In this document: one piece after another, positions 1 through 11,120 of the stretch
Position numbering within the stretch: position 1 is the first letter of the stretch
Layout: every line of letters starts with the position of its first letter
Assembly (NCBI GenBank): GCA_019009955.1
Contig: CM032232.1
Span: 53,445,001 to 53,509,000 of the forward strand
Source of the DNA: Riptortus pedestris
Taxonomy: Eukaryota > Arthropoda > Insecta > Hemiptera > Alydidae
Direction of reading: 5' to 3'
Length of the DNA stretch: 64,000 nucleotides
Made by a program: the position numbers and the translations under genes
Notes under the pieces: model-generated
The model's input: only the letters and a program-made list of their open reading frames with translations
Databases searched by the model: none
Told to the model about the DNA's origin: nothing

Positions 1-1014
1 CATTTTGTTGTTATCTATTCAAAGACCAATTGTTATTATTTATTGCATTTTGTGTTCTTCAATCTCTTATTTTTCGACCAGTTGTTTATTTTTTTATAAA
101 TTATAGTGCCTTATTACTTTCAAGTTTTGTTATTGTACGTTATAAAAACCCGTACATTAAAAACATATTTACAAGAATTTGAAGTTTTTATTGAAATTAC
201 TATTAAAAAAACGCTACTAAATAATTTAACAACCTATTATATATTTGTAGAGGTATTGAGAATGTTAACAAAATAAATTTATTATATATAATTATTAAAT
301 TGATGGATTTCATAAGATTTTATAATGGAATTTGATCTAAAGTATTAAGTATGTATGTTATTTAATAATTTGTAAATAAATTAATTGACATAATAGTAAA
401 ATGTTTATAGAGGATAAAAATATTGGGTTTATCCTATTATATTTTAACATTTAGTGGAAATAGGGAGGATGGTCATAAACAGAAGAAAAAAAAAGGATTA
501 TACTAAATGAATTTTGTTTCCCGTGATATCAGATCTTTTGATTTATGAGCCGTAGTATGTGCATGTGGTCATCTGAATTTTAGCACAGCAATAAATTACA
601 GATAACAGTGGTTTTGATGCTGCCATAAATAGTAAAGAATGAATTTGTCAGAGGAAGCCCACTCAAATAGATTACTACGCAGTATTGAAGGATCTAGAGA
701 TAGATATATGGTGGTTTTGTGCCTTTTTTAGAAGATTTTCTGACAATGTGATTAATTTCATCAAACATCAATCGATCCTACATGCCAGATCGACAGATAC
801 TAGTTGATATTCAAATAAAAAAATAAATGTACCCCCACGCACACAAACACACAAGTGCACTCACAGCCTATATAATTTTAATAAATAATAATTTTTCCAA
901 TAAAAAAGTGTTTATATTTTTCTCAATTGTCAAACATTGTGGTGAGCTCCTTAGCATCTCATATTTAATTTTGCTTCACATAATTGACGGTTCTCAATTT
1001 GTGTTTGTACATAT
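1..1014. other. AT-rich sequence without recognised gene
   Basis: No splice-bounded exon, RNA gene or repeat of the families described here is recognisable. An open frame running from about 827 into T2a is low-complexity and not credible as a gene. Confidence 0.6.
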
Positions 1015-1646
1015 AATAGTTATTTATTATACAAGTGACGAAAGTAGATCATTTCACAACTCGATTGAAACGTTTACCCACACGAGCGAAGCGAGTGTGG
1101 TAATTTCACGAAAGTTGTAAATTCTACTTTCGTCACGAGTCTAATATTAAATTTTTTCTGTAATCGTGTAATACATGATCAGATCTAACCAGAATATGAA
1201 CAAAATTAGGATGTTGTGAAGATTATGGTATGTTGTTGGTAGGTTATAAGCATGGTTGTGAAAGGTTATAAGCATAGTTATAAAACAACTAGTGATGATT
1301 GTGAAGTAGTGCAGTTATAAACAAGTGCAGGTTATAAACAAGGAAGGTAATTATTATTATATTTAAATTTTAAAATATATTGATTATTTCCACCAATAAT
1401 TCATTCACATTTCAATTTATTTTGTTAAAATAAATTCTTACAATGTTAAGAAACATTTAAAAGCATTTAATTTCCAACTTCAAATTAATTTTTAATTTAT
1501 ACTTAAATATTACTAATTAAGAAGGCAATTCACTTTCTTCACTTGTGAAGAAAGTGATTACTTTCTTCACTCTATTGCAAAATGTTTCACTTTCTTCACT
1601 CATTTCAGTTTAGTAATGTTACCATTATTCAACGATTACAGAAAAA
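1015..1646 (+). mobile_element. T2a, hairpin-bearing non-coding element
   Basis: A roughly 630-bp unit repeated in inverted orientation at 27721-28346 with only scattered differences. Near its left end lies a 102-bp imperfect hairpin: GTGACGAAAGTAGA at 1035-1048 pairs with its complement at 1123-1136, and the centre (1079-1099) is itself a palindrome. The right part contains repeated TTCACTTTCTTCAC motifs (about 1520-1600). There is no coding capacity and no obvious long terminal inverted repeat at the unit ends. The edges are set by where the two copies stop matching. The family is unrecognised. Confidence 0.75.
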
Positions 1647-1665
1647 ATATATTATGTATAGCCCC

Positions 1666-1669
1666 TCTC

Positions 1670-1737
<68 letters not shown>
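1666..1737. repeat. (CT)n microsatellite
   Basis: About 36 uninterrupted CT units just right of T2a. The open frame across it is an artefact of the repeat. The rest of 1647-1986 holds nothing recognised. Confidence 0.95.
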
Positions 1738-1741
<4 letters not shown>

Positions 1742-1986
1742 TGTCTCACTCTCTGGTCTTTGCATTCTTGAACTCGAATATTAAGCGTGATATTTGCCTA
1801 TTTTCAGTTTTCCGTCTTCTGTAAACACACACTCATACTTATGTTATTGTCTCTTTGTGCACCTGAGTCCCTAAACATTTAATTTTTAGCTTAAATTTCA
1901 AGTTCTGTTCACATATGTTTCTTATTACAAGAATAATGGCGAATATCCTGTCTAGCAAGTGGTACACGTGCTCAGCTTACGCATTT

Positions 1987-3000
<1,014 letters not shown>

Positions 3001-3021
3001 TATTCGACCCTCATTGTTGCA

Positions 3022-3461
3022 CTACGTCCATCACATAGGGACTGCAAGTACTTCTAAGAACTTAAGCTTATTTTCCACCTGCTGGAATGTCATACAAGTG
3101 ATCTCATCACACCATATATTCTCTATTTCAAAAAAAAAAAAAAAAAAACCAATGTGTTGAAGTGGGGGTTTGCTGAAGGATTAAAACAAATAAGAAAGGA
3201 TAATTCGCTTATTATTTGAGTTGTAAATAACAAAAATTGTGGGTCATCAATAGTTTAACAAGATTGTTTCTATAACATTTTTAGATCCCACTTATAATAA
3301 TGAAGAGTTTGATATCAGCTGTTATAAATTAGTTCTTTGGTTCTACCTTAAATATTTATATATCGAGTTTGGTAACGATTGGTTTCTCATCTCGTAGGAT
3401 CGACGGACATTTGAGGAACTTTTTCGAAAATCGAATCATGGGTAAGGGAAATCTGCTAAAA
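3022..3461 (-). mobile_element. H2, internally deleted HINE
   Basis: Reverse-oriented copy. The degraded 3' hairpin end starts near 3025 (GTCCATCACATAGGGACTGC) and the 5' end GGGAAATCTGCTAAAA is at 3446-3461. It belongs to the subfamily whose 3' block contains the CACCATATATTCTCTATTTC motif. A 17-19 base A-run lies near 3129-3147. Confidence 0.75.
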
Positions 3462-3910
3462 CACAACAATTACTTAAAAGAGTAATTAGAAATAGTATAG
3501 AAAAGAGTTTTATTGCAAAGTTGGAAACAGTTTTCAAGTGTCCATTAATGCTCAATTATACGAGTCATAATATGATTAATGACTCAAATGACTTCTTGAC
3601 CGTTTTATGGTAGGTCGTTACGAAGAGGCAAAAGGTACCCCTTTGAACTAACAGTGTCATTATGATTCATATGATTACATTGTGTCACATAAGTCATTTT
3701 CAATTGTGCTCCTCTGGATAAGTCATTGATCATTAATTTACGAATATGGTACAGTCATTTGTGGCTGTCTGCCTCAAATGATCTATTACTGACAGTGTTC
3801 TAATCACACTCTCCACCACTCATCGTATCACGAGTTGAAGAATAGCTCGAACATGCTCATGAACAAAGGGACCAAATGTGACGGATCTAACGTTTTGAGA
3901 ATGATAGTGT
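3462..3910. other. Unique-looking AT-rich spacer
   Basis: I see no exon, RNA or repeat family member here. Confidence 0.5.
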
Positions 3911-4020
3911 TTGCAGATTTTCCTTGAGGGAACTCGTACTCGTGTCGCAATTTTCGAATTTTTTCTTCAAATGTCCATTGATCCTACCTAGTAGATGACG
4001 AAATTAAAATCCGTTCAAAG

Positions 4021-4083
<63 letters not shown>

Positions 4084-4624
4084 AAATTGTAACCTCTGTC
4101 TGTACATTGATATTTTTCGCGAAATTTCACGATAACTTTTCGTTTCACATGTCATAGACACCATAACTACATTTTATATCTTTCGTGTCTGTTTGTTTGT
4201 TTGTTTTTTTACCACTCCAGCGGGCGCAAATTTGTCTAATCGTTACTAAATTGATATATAATATTTTATAGAATTATTATATAATAGATTGATAGATCAA
4301 GTTCGTTAATGGCTGAAATCGAACAAAAAAGAGGGGGTTATAAGGGAGGCCTGAAATTAAAAATAGCGATATTTCGTTTCCTATAGCTTTTTCAGCAAAT
4401 ATGCACATAATAATGTTGTTATGTACATTGTTTCACTATCTTGATTATTAACTCCAACTCATCTCATATTAACAATATGTTATTAAGGTATGAAGACGTT
4501 ATTTGAAGCCTAAATACCAAATATTGTTCTCATTGGACTTTTACGTTTTTACGATAAATGAAAATACCTGACGCAAGGGGGAAATCTGCTTAGTTATGCA
4601 GCCCCTGCGTGACGGGGTTTTTTT
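3911..4624 (+). mobile_element. H3, HINE carrying an E1 fragment in its TA tract
   Basis: Starts at GCAGATTTTCCTTGAGGGA and ends with GGGAAATCTGCTTAGTTATG, the 3' hairpin and GACGGGGTTT. The microsatellite is (TA)n at 4022-4080. It is followed at 4081-4210 by foreign sequence homologous to the right end of E1, after which the H core resumes at ACCACTCCAGCGGGCGCAA. Its 3' end lies within about 8 bp of the 5' end of H4 in the same orientation. Confidence 0.8.
4081..4210 (-). mobile_element. E1 fragment inside H3
   Basis: Inverted relative to the longer E1 copy. It runs from TTGTAACCTCTGTCTGTACA next to the TA tract through the TTTCGTGTCTGTTTGTTTG end. It corresponds to about 40185-40313. Confidence 0.8.
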
Positions 4625-4729
4625 TATATGCAGTTAAGAAACGTTAACATCTATTGAAGTTGAAATAATGATGCTATTCTCTAAAAAATCCTTCAAATGT
4701 CCGTCGATCGTAACCACGAGATGACGAAA

Positions 4730-5512
4730 AAGTCCGTCACGCCGGGGCTGCGTAAACTAAGCAGATTTCCCTCGTGAAGTTCAGTAATAGATAAATATAC
4801 ATACTGGTAACAGAACAACACCGTGAATAAATACAAACGGAAATAAGAAATATTTCATCCAGTTTAAATAACCTGCCGACAGGAAGCGTTAGGTTAGAAA
4901 TGTAAATAAACTGGTCGGCCCGCCTCACACCGGAAAGAAAAAAAAGTCCGTCACGCAGGGGCTGCGTAAACTAAGCAGATTTCCCACGTGAAGTTTTACA
5001 ATAGGGAAATCTGCCTAATAACAACTGTAGTAGTAAGAAACCTCTAAACCTAAAATATTATTTAGGGCGTAACAACCCAGTAGTTTCTAGCCCCAAAAAA
5101 CAGTTGACCTCACCTCTAAACCTATTCACGAGGGGCGAAGTTATAGAAACGGCCGCCAGAGCTCTCGCCGGAAAGTTCGAACATAGCCTACTGGTGACCA
5201 GTATCACGCAGAATACAAATGCAAATATCTCGGTTAATATTCAAGATACAGAATAAATGAATAGAACAATATTTATAGTAAATTTAATTTGCAATAAGAT
5301 TTATTCTATACAATTTTTCGATACGACGCATAATAACGGAGATATTTTAAATTTTCAAAAATCCCCCCTCTAAACCCCCCCTCCCACTGATCCGATTTCA
5401 GCCATTAACGAATTTGATCTTCCTTTTTACATAAAACGATTAAATTCCGAGTTTGGTAAAGATCAAACAAGAATTGCGACCGCTAGAGCGTTAACAGACA
5501 AATATATATATA

Positions 5513-5603
<91 letters not shown>

Positions 5604-6331
5604 TATATATATATATATATATATAATTTTTAACGGACCTCATTTTCGTCATCTCCTGGGTAGGATCGATGGACATTTGAAGAAATATTTCGAAACTCGC
5701 ATCATGAGTACGACCTCAATAGCTGATTTCCCTTAAGGGAAATCTGCTAAAATTACTGAAATATATCCGAATATAACACATTAATTTTATTGAGAAATAT
5801 TTACTATATCTAGTACTGTAATTAATAATGAGTCAGAATAATTGTTATCTCAATCAATAAAATTTTAGTAGTCCAAAACTTTAAGATGATGGGGCGGGGG
5901 GGGGCGGGGGCGTCACCAGGACATATTTGCATGTATCTCGTAAAATAAAGGTCTCTTGAATACAATTTTTGGTATTTAAACTTCCAATAATGTGATTTAT
6001 TATGTAGCAGAGTATTGTTTACGTAACATGAGTAGAAGTGGCGGTTTTCTGAAAAATGCAAATATCTCGGCTATTCAAGATAGAGAATAAACGTATATAA
6101 CAATATTTATAGTAAATTTAATTTGCAATAAGATCGGTTATATACAAGTTTTCGATCCGACGTATAGTAACGGAGATATTTCGAATTTACAAAAATCCTC
6201 CTCTCTAAACCCCCCCTCCCACTGGTCAGATTTCAGCCGTTAACGAACTTGATCTTTTTTTTTACATAAATCGACTAAATGTCGAGTTTGGTAACGATCA
6301 AACAAAAATTGCGACCGCTAGAGCGGTAACA

Positions 6332-6394
<63 letters not shown>

Positions 6395-6517
6395 TTTTGA
6401 ACGGACCTCATTTTCGTCATCTACTAGGTAGGATCGATGGACATTTGAAGAAAAATGTCGAAAATTCCGTCATGAGTACAACCTCAATAGCTGATTTCCC
6501 TTAAGGGAAATCGGTTA
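4730..6517 (-). mobile_element. H5, HINE nested in H4
   Basis: Reverse copy inserted in the AAAA of H4's GACGAAAATGAGG. The 3' end AGTCCGTCACGC starts at 4731 and the 5' hairpin (GATTTCCCTTAAGGGAAATC) is at 6492-6511, ending near 6517. H6 interrupts it, and the two parts rejoin to the H1 sequence (GAAAGAAAAA / ATTACTGAAATAT). Without H6 it is about 980 bp, the same organisation as H1. Its TA tract lies at about 6335-6390. Confidence 0.85.
4944..5750 (-). mobile_element. H6, HINE nested in H5
   Basis: Complete reverse copy of about 806 bp. The 3' end AGTCCGTCACGCAGGGGCTG is at 4945 and the 5' end is TTAAGGGAAATCTGCTAAAA. It is inserted in an A-run of H5 without a visible target duplication. 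Long TA tracts lie at about 5502-5620. The block at about 5000-5222 between the 3' end and the core is unrelated to that of H1, so this is a mosaic subfamily. Confidence 0.85.
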
Positions 6518-7508
6518 AATGAGGTTGATTCACTTTATACACATTCACACACACACACACACGTGTTTGTGTGAGTCGAGTTGAAATTTTTGTTTAATAG
6601 TTACCAAACTCGATATTTAAACGTTCTATGTGAAAATAAAGATTCATTAATGGCTGAAATCGGACCGCTGAGTGGGGTTTTATAGGGGATAATTTTTAAA
6701 ATTCGAAATCTTCGCTATTAAACGTCGATTTGAAAATTTGCATAGACCCAATGTTGCATATGTTTTTCTCTATCTAGGATATTAAACGAAAAATTTGCAT
6801 ATTTTACTTTTCAGCTTTCAGTAACCCCCACTCCTACTCATGTCATGTTAAAAATTAGCCGCTATATCACGGACCACTTGATTCAAAGTTTAAATACCGA
6901 ATATTGTTTCCATTAAACGTTTACTTGGCTAGATGCATGCAAATACGTTGTGTGATGGCGTAATGAATCAAGATTTTACGTTCTTAACTCGATAATGCTT
7001 ATTTCATCTTTACCAAACTCGATATTTAACCCATTCATTCAACAATAGATTTCATAGGCGTTAATGGCTGAATTCGAACTAGAAATTTGGGATTTCGAAG
7101 GGAGGGGGTGGCTGGGGGATTTCGAAAATTAAGAATATGTTCTTATATGCTATTATGAGTTTGTTTGAAAAACTATATAGAAGTAATCTTGTTAATCTAT
7201 TGATGCCCTAAAGTTGTTGTTTTTTTTTTGTACATTTATTAAGCGAGTACTTCGAACTTTGTTTTCAGCCTTCAGTAAACCCTCCCTCGGTATTTTTCTT
7301 AGAAATAGAAAATATGTGGTGATAAGAGATCAATAGCAGGACATACCATCACTTGGGAAATCTGCTAGTTTACGTGTCCCCTGCATGAAGGACTTTTTTT
7401 TTTTATAAATTAAAGGGAAAAATATTTTTTTTTTTTGTTTTGGTGGACGAGGTCCTTTTTTACTAATTAATAATGGTATTTATAGATATATTTAAAGAAA
7501 TTTCTTAC

Positions 7509-7563
7509 CTCAATGTTGCAGGAAAAGTATCTTTTAGGTGCTCCAGAACAGGCGTTTTCTACG
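7509..7563 (-). CDS. Internal exon: C-terminal part of the same thrombospondin type-1 repeat
   Basis: A 55-nt minus-strand exon. It has a good acceptor (CTTTTGTTTGTTGCAG, AG at 7565-7564) and a near-consensus donor (GAG then GTAAGAAA, GT at 7508-7507). The previous exon leaves AA; the first base here completes AAC (Asn59), and 18 further codons follow without a stop, so the phase matches exactly. The joined protein continues after Cys58 with Cys64 and Cys74 in the order C-SGAPKRY-FS-CN. This is the expected second half of a TSR, in which a C-x-G motif precedes a CN motif. The sixth Cys should be encoded just inside the next exon, which must start in phase 0. I searched the minus strand from 7508 to 1 by eye and found no such exon, so it probably lies left of the window. 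The intron between the two exons is 1,771 bp and holds a minisatellite and H7. Confidence 0.85.
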
Positions 7564-7950
7564 CTGCAACAAACAAAAGCATATGTAATGAGTTCCTAAC
7601 TCTAAATTTAAACATTTGAAATATATTAATAACATTTCTCCAGAGGTTACAGCTGGGGTAGCTTAACTCAAAAACCTAATAACATATTATAAATTTTATA
7701 TCCATATACGTCTCGCGTTATTTACACTAGCTCTTCTGGGGCTACACCTTGATACTGGCGAAGTGCTCATTAACTTATCGTCTGGTCGTTCCAAACACTT
7801 ACTGACCTTTTTCTAAATGATACATGAAACTACTTGCAACACTTGCCATGAAACTAAATGGGTCAAAATTAACGAGATTTATAATTAGAAGAAGTTTAAG
7901 CGAACCTAGCTCTAATCTCTAGAGATGTTCCAAGATTCCAATTATGTTAT

Positions 7951-8628
7951 GGAAGGAAAGTATTTAAACTAAATATTGGAAGGGAAGCATTTAAATTAAA
8001 TATTGGAAGGAAAGTATTTCAGTTAAATATTGGAAATAATGGATTCGAATTAAATATTAGAAGGAAATTATTTGAATTAAATATTGTTTGCAGTGTATTC
8101 GAAATAAATATTGGAAGTAAAGTATTTGAATTAAATATTGGGAAGAAAGGATTTGAATTAAATATTGGAAAGAAAGCATTTGAATTAAATATTGTACAGA
8201 AAAGATGTAAATTAAATATTGGAAAGAAAGGAATGAATTAAATATTTGAAAGAAAGGATTGGAATTAAATATTAGAAAGAAAGGATTTGAATTAAATATT
8301 GGAAAGAAAAGATTTGAATTAAATATTGGAAAGAAAGTATTTGGATTAAATATTAGAAGGAAAACATTTGAATTAAATATTGTACAGAAAAGATGTAAAT
8401 TAAATATGGAAAGAAAGGAATGAATTAAATATTTGAAAGAAAGGATTGGAATTAAATATGGGAAGGAAATTACTTGAATTAAATATTGTTAGCAGTGTAT
8501 TCGAAATAAGTATTGAAAAGAAAGGATTTGAATTAAATGTTGGAAGTACAGTATTTGAATTCGATTTTGGAAGGAAAATTATCGAATTAAATATTAGAAC
8601 GAAAGGATTGAGATTAAATATCTTTTAA
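7951..8628 (+). repeat. 27-bp minisatellite, about 25 units
   Basis: The unit is close to GGAAAGAAAGGATTTGAATT plus AAATATT (27 bp), with substitutions and a few indels. A higher-order duplication is visible: the variant around 8190-8270 recurs at about 8376-8460, and the one at 8070 recurs near 8468. One frame has no stop within the unit and would encode a nine-residue period (G-K-K-G-F-E-L-N-I). Indels and lack of a start make coding unlikely, and the array lies inside the TSR intron. Confidence 0.9.
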
Positions 8629-8954
8629 TACACGAAATACATATTACCAGGGAGAAGCAAGTTTTACTCAAAACAGTTTTTGCCCAAATGAAGATGTGCT
8701 GAACAAACAAAATTCTAAGAGAAGGGAAGGTAATCGAAGAACAGTGATAGCCGAGTCACTGAAAAGTAAATAGTTGTTCATCGAAAAATACATTATTTTA
8801 TTTTTTTTCAAATCGTACAAGCTTAACTCTTGTATTAAGATTCTACTCTTCTTCATTGTTTCAGAATATACCTCTCGGTTGTTTGCAGAATAATCTTCCT
8901 TGTCGGAAGCTAAAGCTTTTTTTTTGAAGCCAAACTAAAGCTCTTTTTCTCTTT

Positions 8955-9276
8955 GTTATTATAAGTTGGATCTAAAAAGTTATTCACCAATTTTGTGGAA
9001 ATTTTAATTTTGTAAAATTGTTGTAAAACACATTTTTTCTTATCTCAAATATTGAAGGAGTTATACGTATATTTATGTTTTTGGCCTCAGTAAAGTCTAA
9101 CTTATAACCTTCTTTTTGAAACAAGTAACTGAGTACATTTCAAATTCTGTTACATATGCCTCCTTACCACGGGAGAAATAGGAAATAGGTGTTGAGATGG
9201 GATGACCAGTAAGTCATATCGGCAAGAGAGAAATCTGCTTAGTAGGGCATGCAAAACGGGATTATTGTTTGGCTAT
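8955..9276 (+). mobile_element. H7, 5'-truncated HINE
   Basis: Core and 3' part only. A diverged core (TTATTATAAGTTGGATC...) leads to the GGGAGAAATAGGAAATAGGTG block and to GAGAAATCTGCTTA. The terminal hairpin is decayed. Confidence 0.65.
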
Positions 9277-9334
9277 ACATCTCAGAGATATGGCATGAGA
9301 TTTGATTAAATAATGACTACTGAAACATGTTTAC

Positions 9335-9510
9335 TTGCAATGACGCTCCTGGAAGGAGACCCCGCCTCCACAGGTCCTGGAGCATGGAGATGGTTCTGAC
9401 CAGTCGCTCCAGTGGCCGCTCTCGGATCCTACGCCTCCAACCAGCAAGAAAGGCCGACCTGCTTCGTCCCGGTATTGACGTCTGTGTCTGCTCCGCTCAT
9501 GTCTGTGAGC
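9335..9510 (-). CDS. Internal exon: furin-like site plus N-terminal half of a thrombospondin type-1 repeat
   Basis: A 176-nt minus-strand exon, much richer in GC than its surroundings. It begins after a strong acceptor (pyrimidine tract ending TTTTATTTCCAG, AG at 9512-9511) and ends at a GTAAAC donor (9334-9333). Read from its first base it gives 58 codons plus two bases. Residues 8-11 are R-H-R-R, a furin-type cleavage site. Residues 34-38 are WSDWS and 43-50 are CSRTCGGG, with further Cys at 58. This is the opening of a thrombospondin type-1 repeat. In this family WxxW is a C-mannosylation site and CxxTCG an O-fucosylation site; both are present. Such repeats occur in secreted matrix proteins and guidance receptors. 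A processing site just ahead of a first TSR fits a papilin/ADAMTS-like protein better than an ADAMTS protease, but that is inference. The upstream exon must end in phase 0 and is not securely identified. Plus-strand open frames here are shadows. Confidence 0.9.
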
Positions 9511-10507
9511 CTGGAAATAAAAAAAAGAAGGATTATTAATCTTGAGGAAGTTATGTGGTGGAAATCAGTTCAAAGGATTGACTCTGGGCTGATTGGGTCC
9601 AAGGACAATCATCAATTGCTTGTTTTAATAACCTGCATCTGGGATATGGCACGAAAACAGAGCAATTTGTATTAAGGTTTCGAAGATTTTCATTGTTCAT
9701 CCCACGATTCTTAGATCTCTGAATATGGCTCCGTACAATTTATAAAATTTAATAAATTGTGAGGAGGAGCGATAAAGTGTAACCTGATTCATCAACCTCA
9801 CAACCTGCTGAAAATAAAAATGAGGTCTGAATGTGCCTTGAGATTCGTATGACTGTCAAAATATTGGTAGAATGCACAATATGAACGCTAATATCCTTGA
9901 CAGTCGAAAAGGAATTGTCCGCAATTGACCTCATTTAAATATAGAGCATTTCATAATACTTTAATAGTTTTATAATTAAAGCTATTAAACAGATTCAATA
10001 TCAAATAATAAAAGTAATTACTGGTCGTACATTATTATCTTTGAACTCCTTATTTCCATATTCGCCTCATATCCAGTTAGAAAATCTTTTCCAGGGGATC
10101 ACATCTTATATTTCTGAAGAGCGAACTATGTCCAAACTCATGAGATTTATTTAATAGCATATTTGGGGATTAGTTGCTGGAACAAACATGGGAGATTAGC
10201 GAATTGGAGGATATGGGGGAGTAAAAGTCAAGTTGACGACAGGAAAGAGAAACTAGCTTATGTTGCAGGATGGTTTTAAAAGTCCAATAACGTTAAGGCT
10301 CAAATCTGTAAAGTATCTATCAGAGTAATGAGAAGGGGAAGGGGCCAAGGATTTCAGAAAATTCTTCTTGTTCTTGTAAAGAGATATCCTTGAAACGATA
10401 TTTGAAACCGATAAAGAATATCTCGGATGGAGAATCGGAATCAATATCAAGCCAATGATATATCTGGCTGTTTAACCTGATATAATATTTGTTATTAATT
10501 AATTAAT
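9511..10507. other. AT-rich, probably intronic sequence
   Basis: Begins with the acceptor tract of the TSR exon. I recognise no further exon, RNA gene or repeat. Confidence 0.5.
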
Positions 10508-10715
10508 TTAGTAACGCCCATTTTATAGTACTATGGCTAATTGGGCAGAGCTACCTACACGTTTTCTGTGTAGAGAGGTACTAAGGGCTCTACTTAGCGA
10601 GTTTATCACTAAATAAATTCCTTTTGTCCACGTTAGAATCGGAACCACTCCCAAAAGTTTTCCATGTGCATTAAGACCAACGCATTAACCACATAGCCAT
10701 CTGAGCCCCAGAACT
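10508..10715 (-). mobile_element. tRNA-derived SINE (degraded)
   Basis: Reverse-oriented. It shows the family blocks GCTAATTGGG, ACTAAATAAATTCCTTTTG and TTAAGACCAACGCATTAACC in order. On the minus strand the tRNA-like head carries B-box-like and A-box-like remnants. Confidence 0.65.
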
Positions 10716-10739
10716 TGCTAAACTGCTAACTGCATCTAT

Positions 10740-11120
10740 GATGGAAGTAGACTCCGCATTTATGGAAAGGCTTTAATCACTCATTGTAAGAAAATTGCTT
10801 GTCCTATCCCGAATAGAGTTGAGTAATAGCGTTAGTCTTAAGAGTCTAAGTTGGAACTCAGAAGGTTCAGTATATCCATCTCCAGGAGGATGGGGCATGC
10901 CGTAAGGAAGAACGTGGTAGAGTAATTAAAAAAAAAGTAAGTTGTATCTGACAAGCCACGGATAGATTCAATCAAGAATGTTGCTAATTGCATTTCAGCG
11001 CAAAGTCGGAGAGGACCATGGCTGGAAAAAGCAATCTAGGGAGGTAATCACTTCCAAGACACGGACCACTGTTTGATTCAGCCATCTTAACGATGATGAC
11101 GAATTGCTGGAGTACAACTG
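10740..11120 (+). pseudogene. Degraded LINE reverse-transcriptase C-terminal remnant
   Basis: Translated pieces in shifting frames resemble the end of an insect LINE ORF2: RMGHAVRKNVVE near 10890, then KPR-IDSIKNVANCISAQSR near 10955-11005. These match the usual GH..R and GRPR..WIDSIK pattern near the C-terminus. Several stops and frameshifts are present, so it is not functional. The family cannot be assigned. Confidence 0.4.

Larger units (their letters stand above)
4632..7402 (+). mobile_element. H4, outermost HINE of a three-level nest
   Basis: The degraded 5' part (4632-4730) ends in GAGATGACGAAAA. H5 interrupts it there, and it resumes at 6518 with ATGAGG and a CA-rich tract (about 6547-6562), exactly the family order. 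The remaining sequence is about 986 bp. The core module (GTTACCAAACTCGATATTT...) occurs twice, near 6597 and 7012, so this subfamily carries an internal tandem duplication. The 3' end GGGAAATCTGCTAGTTTACG...GGACTTTTT is at 7355-7402. Confidence 0.75.
7564..9334 (-). other. Intron separating the two TSR exons
   Basis: Defined by the GT donor at 9334-9333 and the AG acceptor at 7565-7564 on the minus strand. It contains the truncated element H7 (8955-9276), the 27-bp minisatellite (7951-8628), and AT-rich sequence at 7564-7950 and 8629-8954 in which I recognise nothing else. Confidence 0.8.

Noticed and set aside
4737..4928. 63-codon frame RADQFIYISNLTLPVGR..., almost identical to the frame at 2802-2990
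   Set aside because: The similarity comes from the shared 3' block of H1 and H5. Both are non-coding repeat copies with no independent evidence of translation.
9327..9675. Plus-strand open frames over the GC-rich segment near 9.4 kb
   Set aside because: They are antisense shadows of the minus-strand TSR exon, which has splice signals and a recognisable domain.
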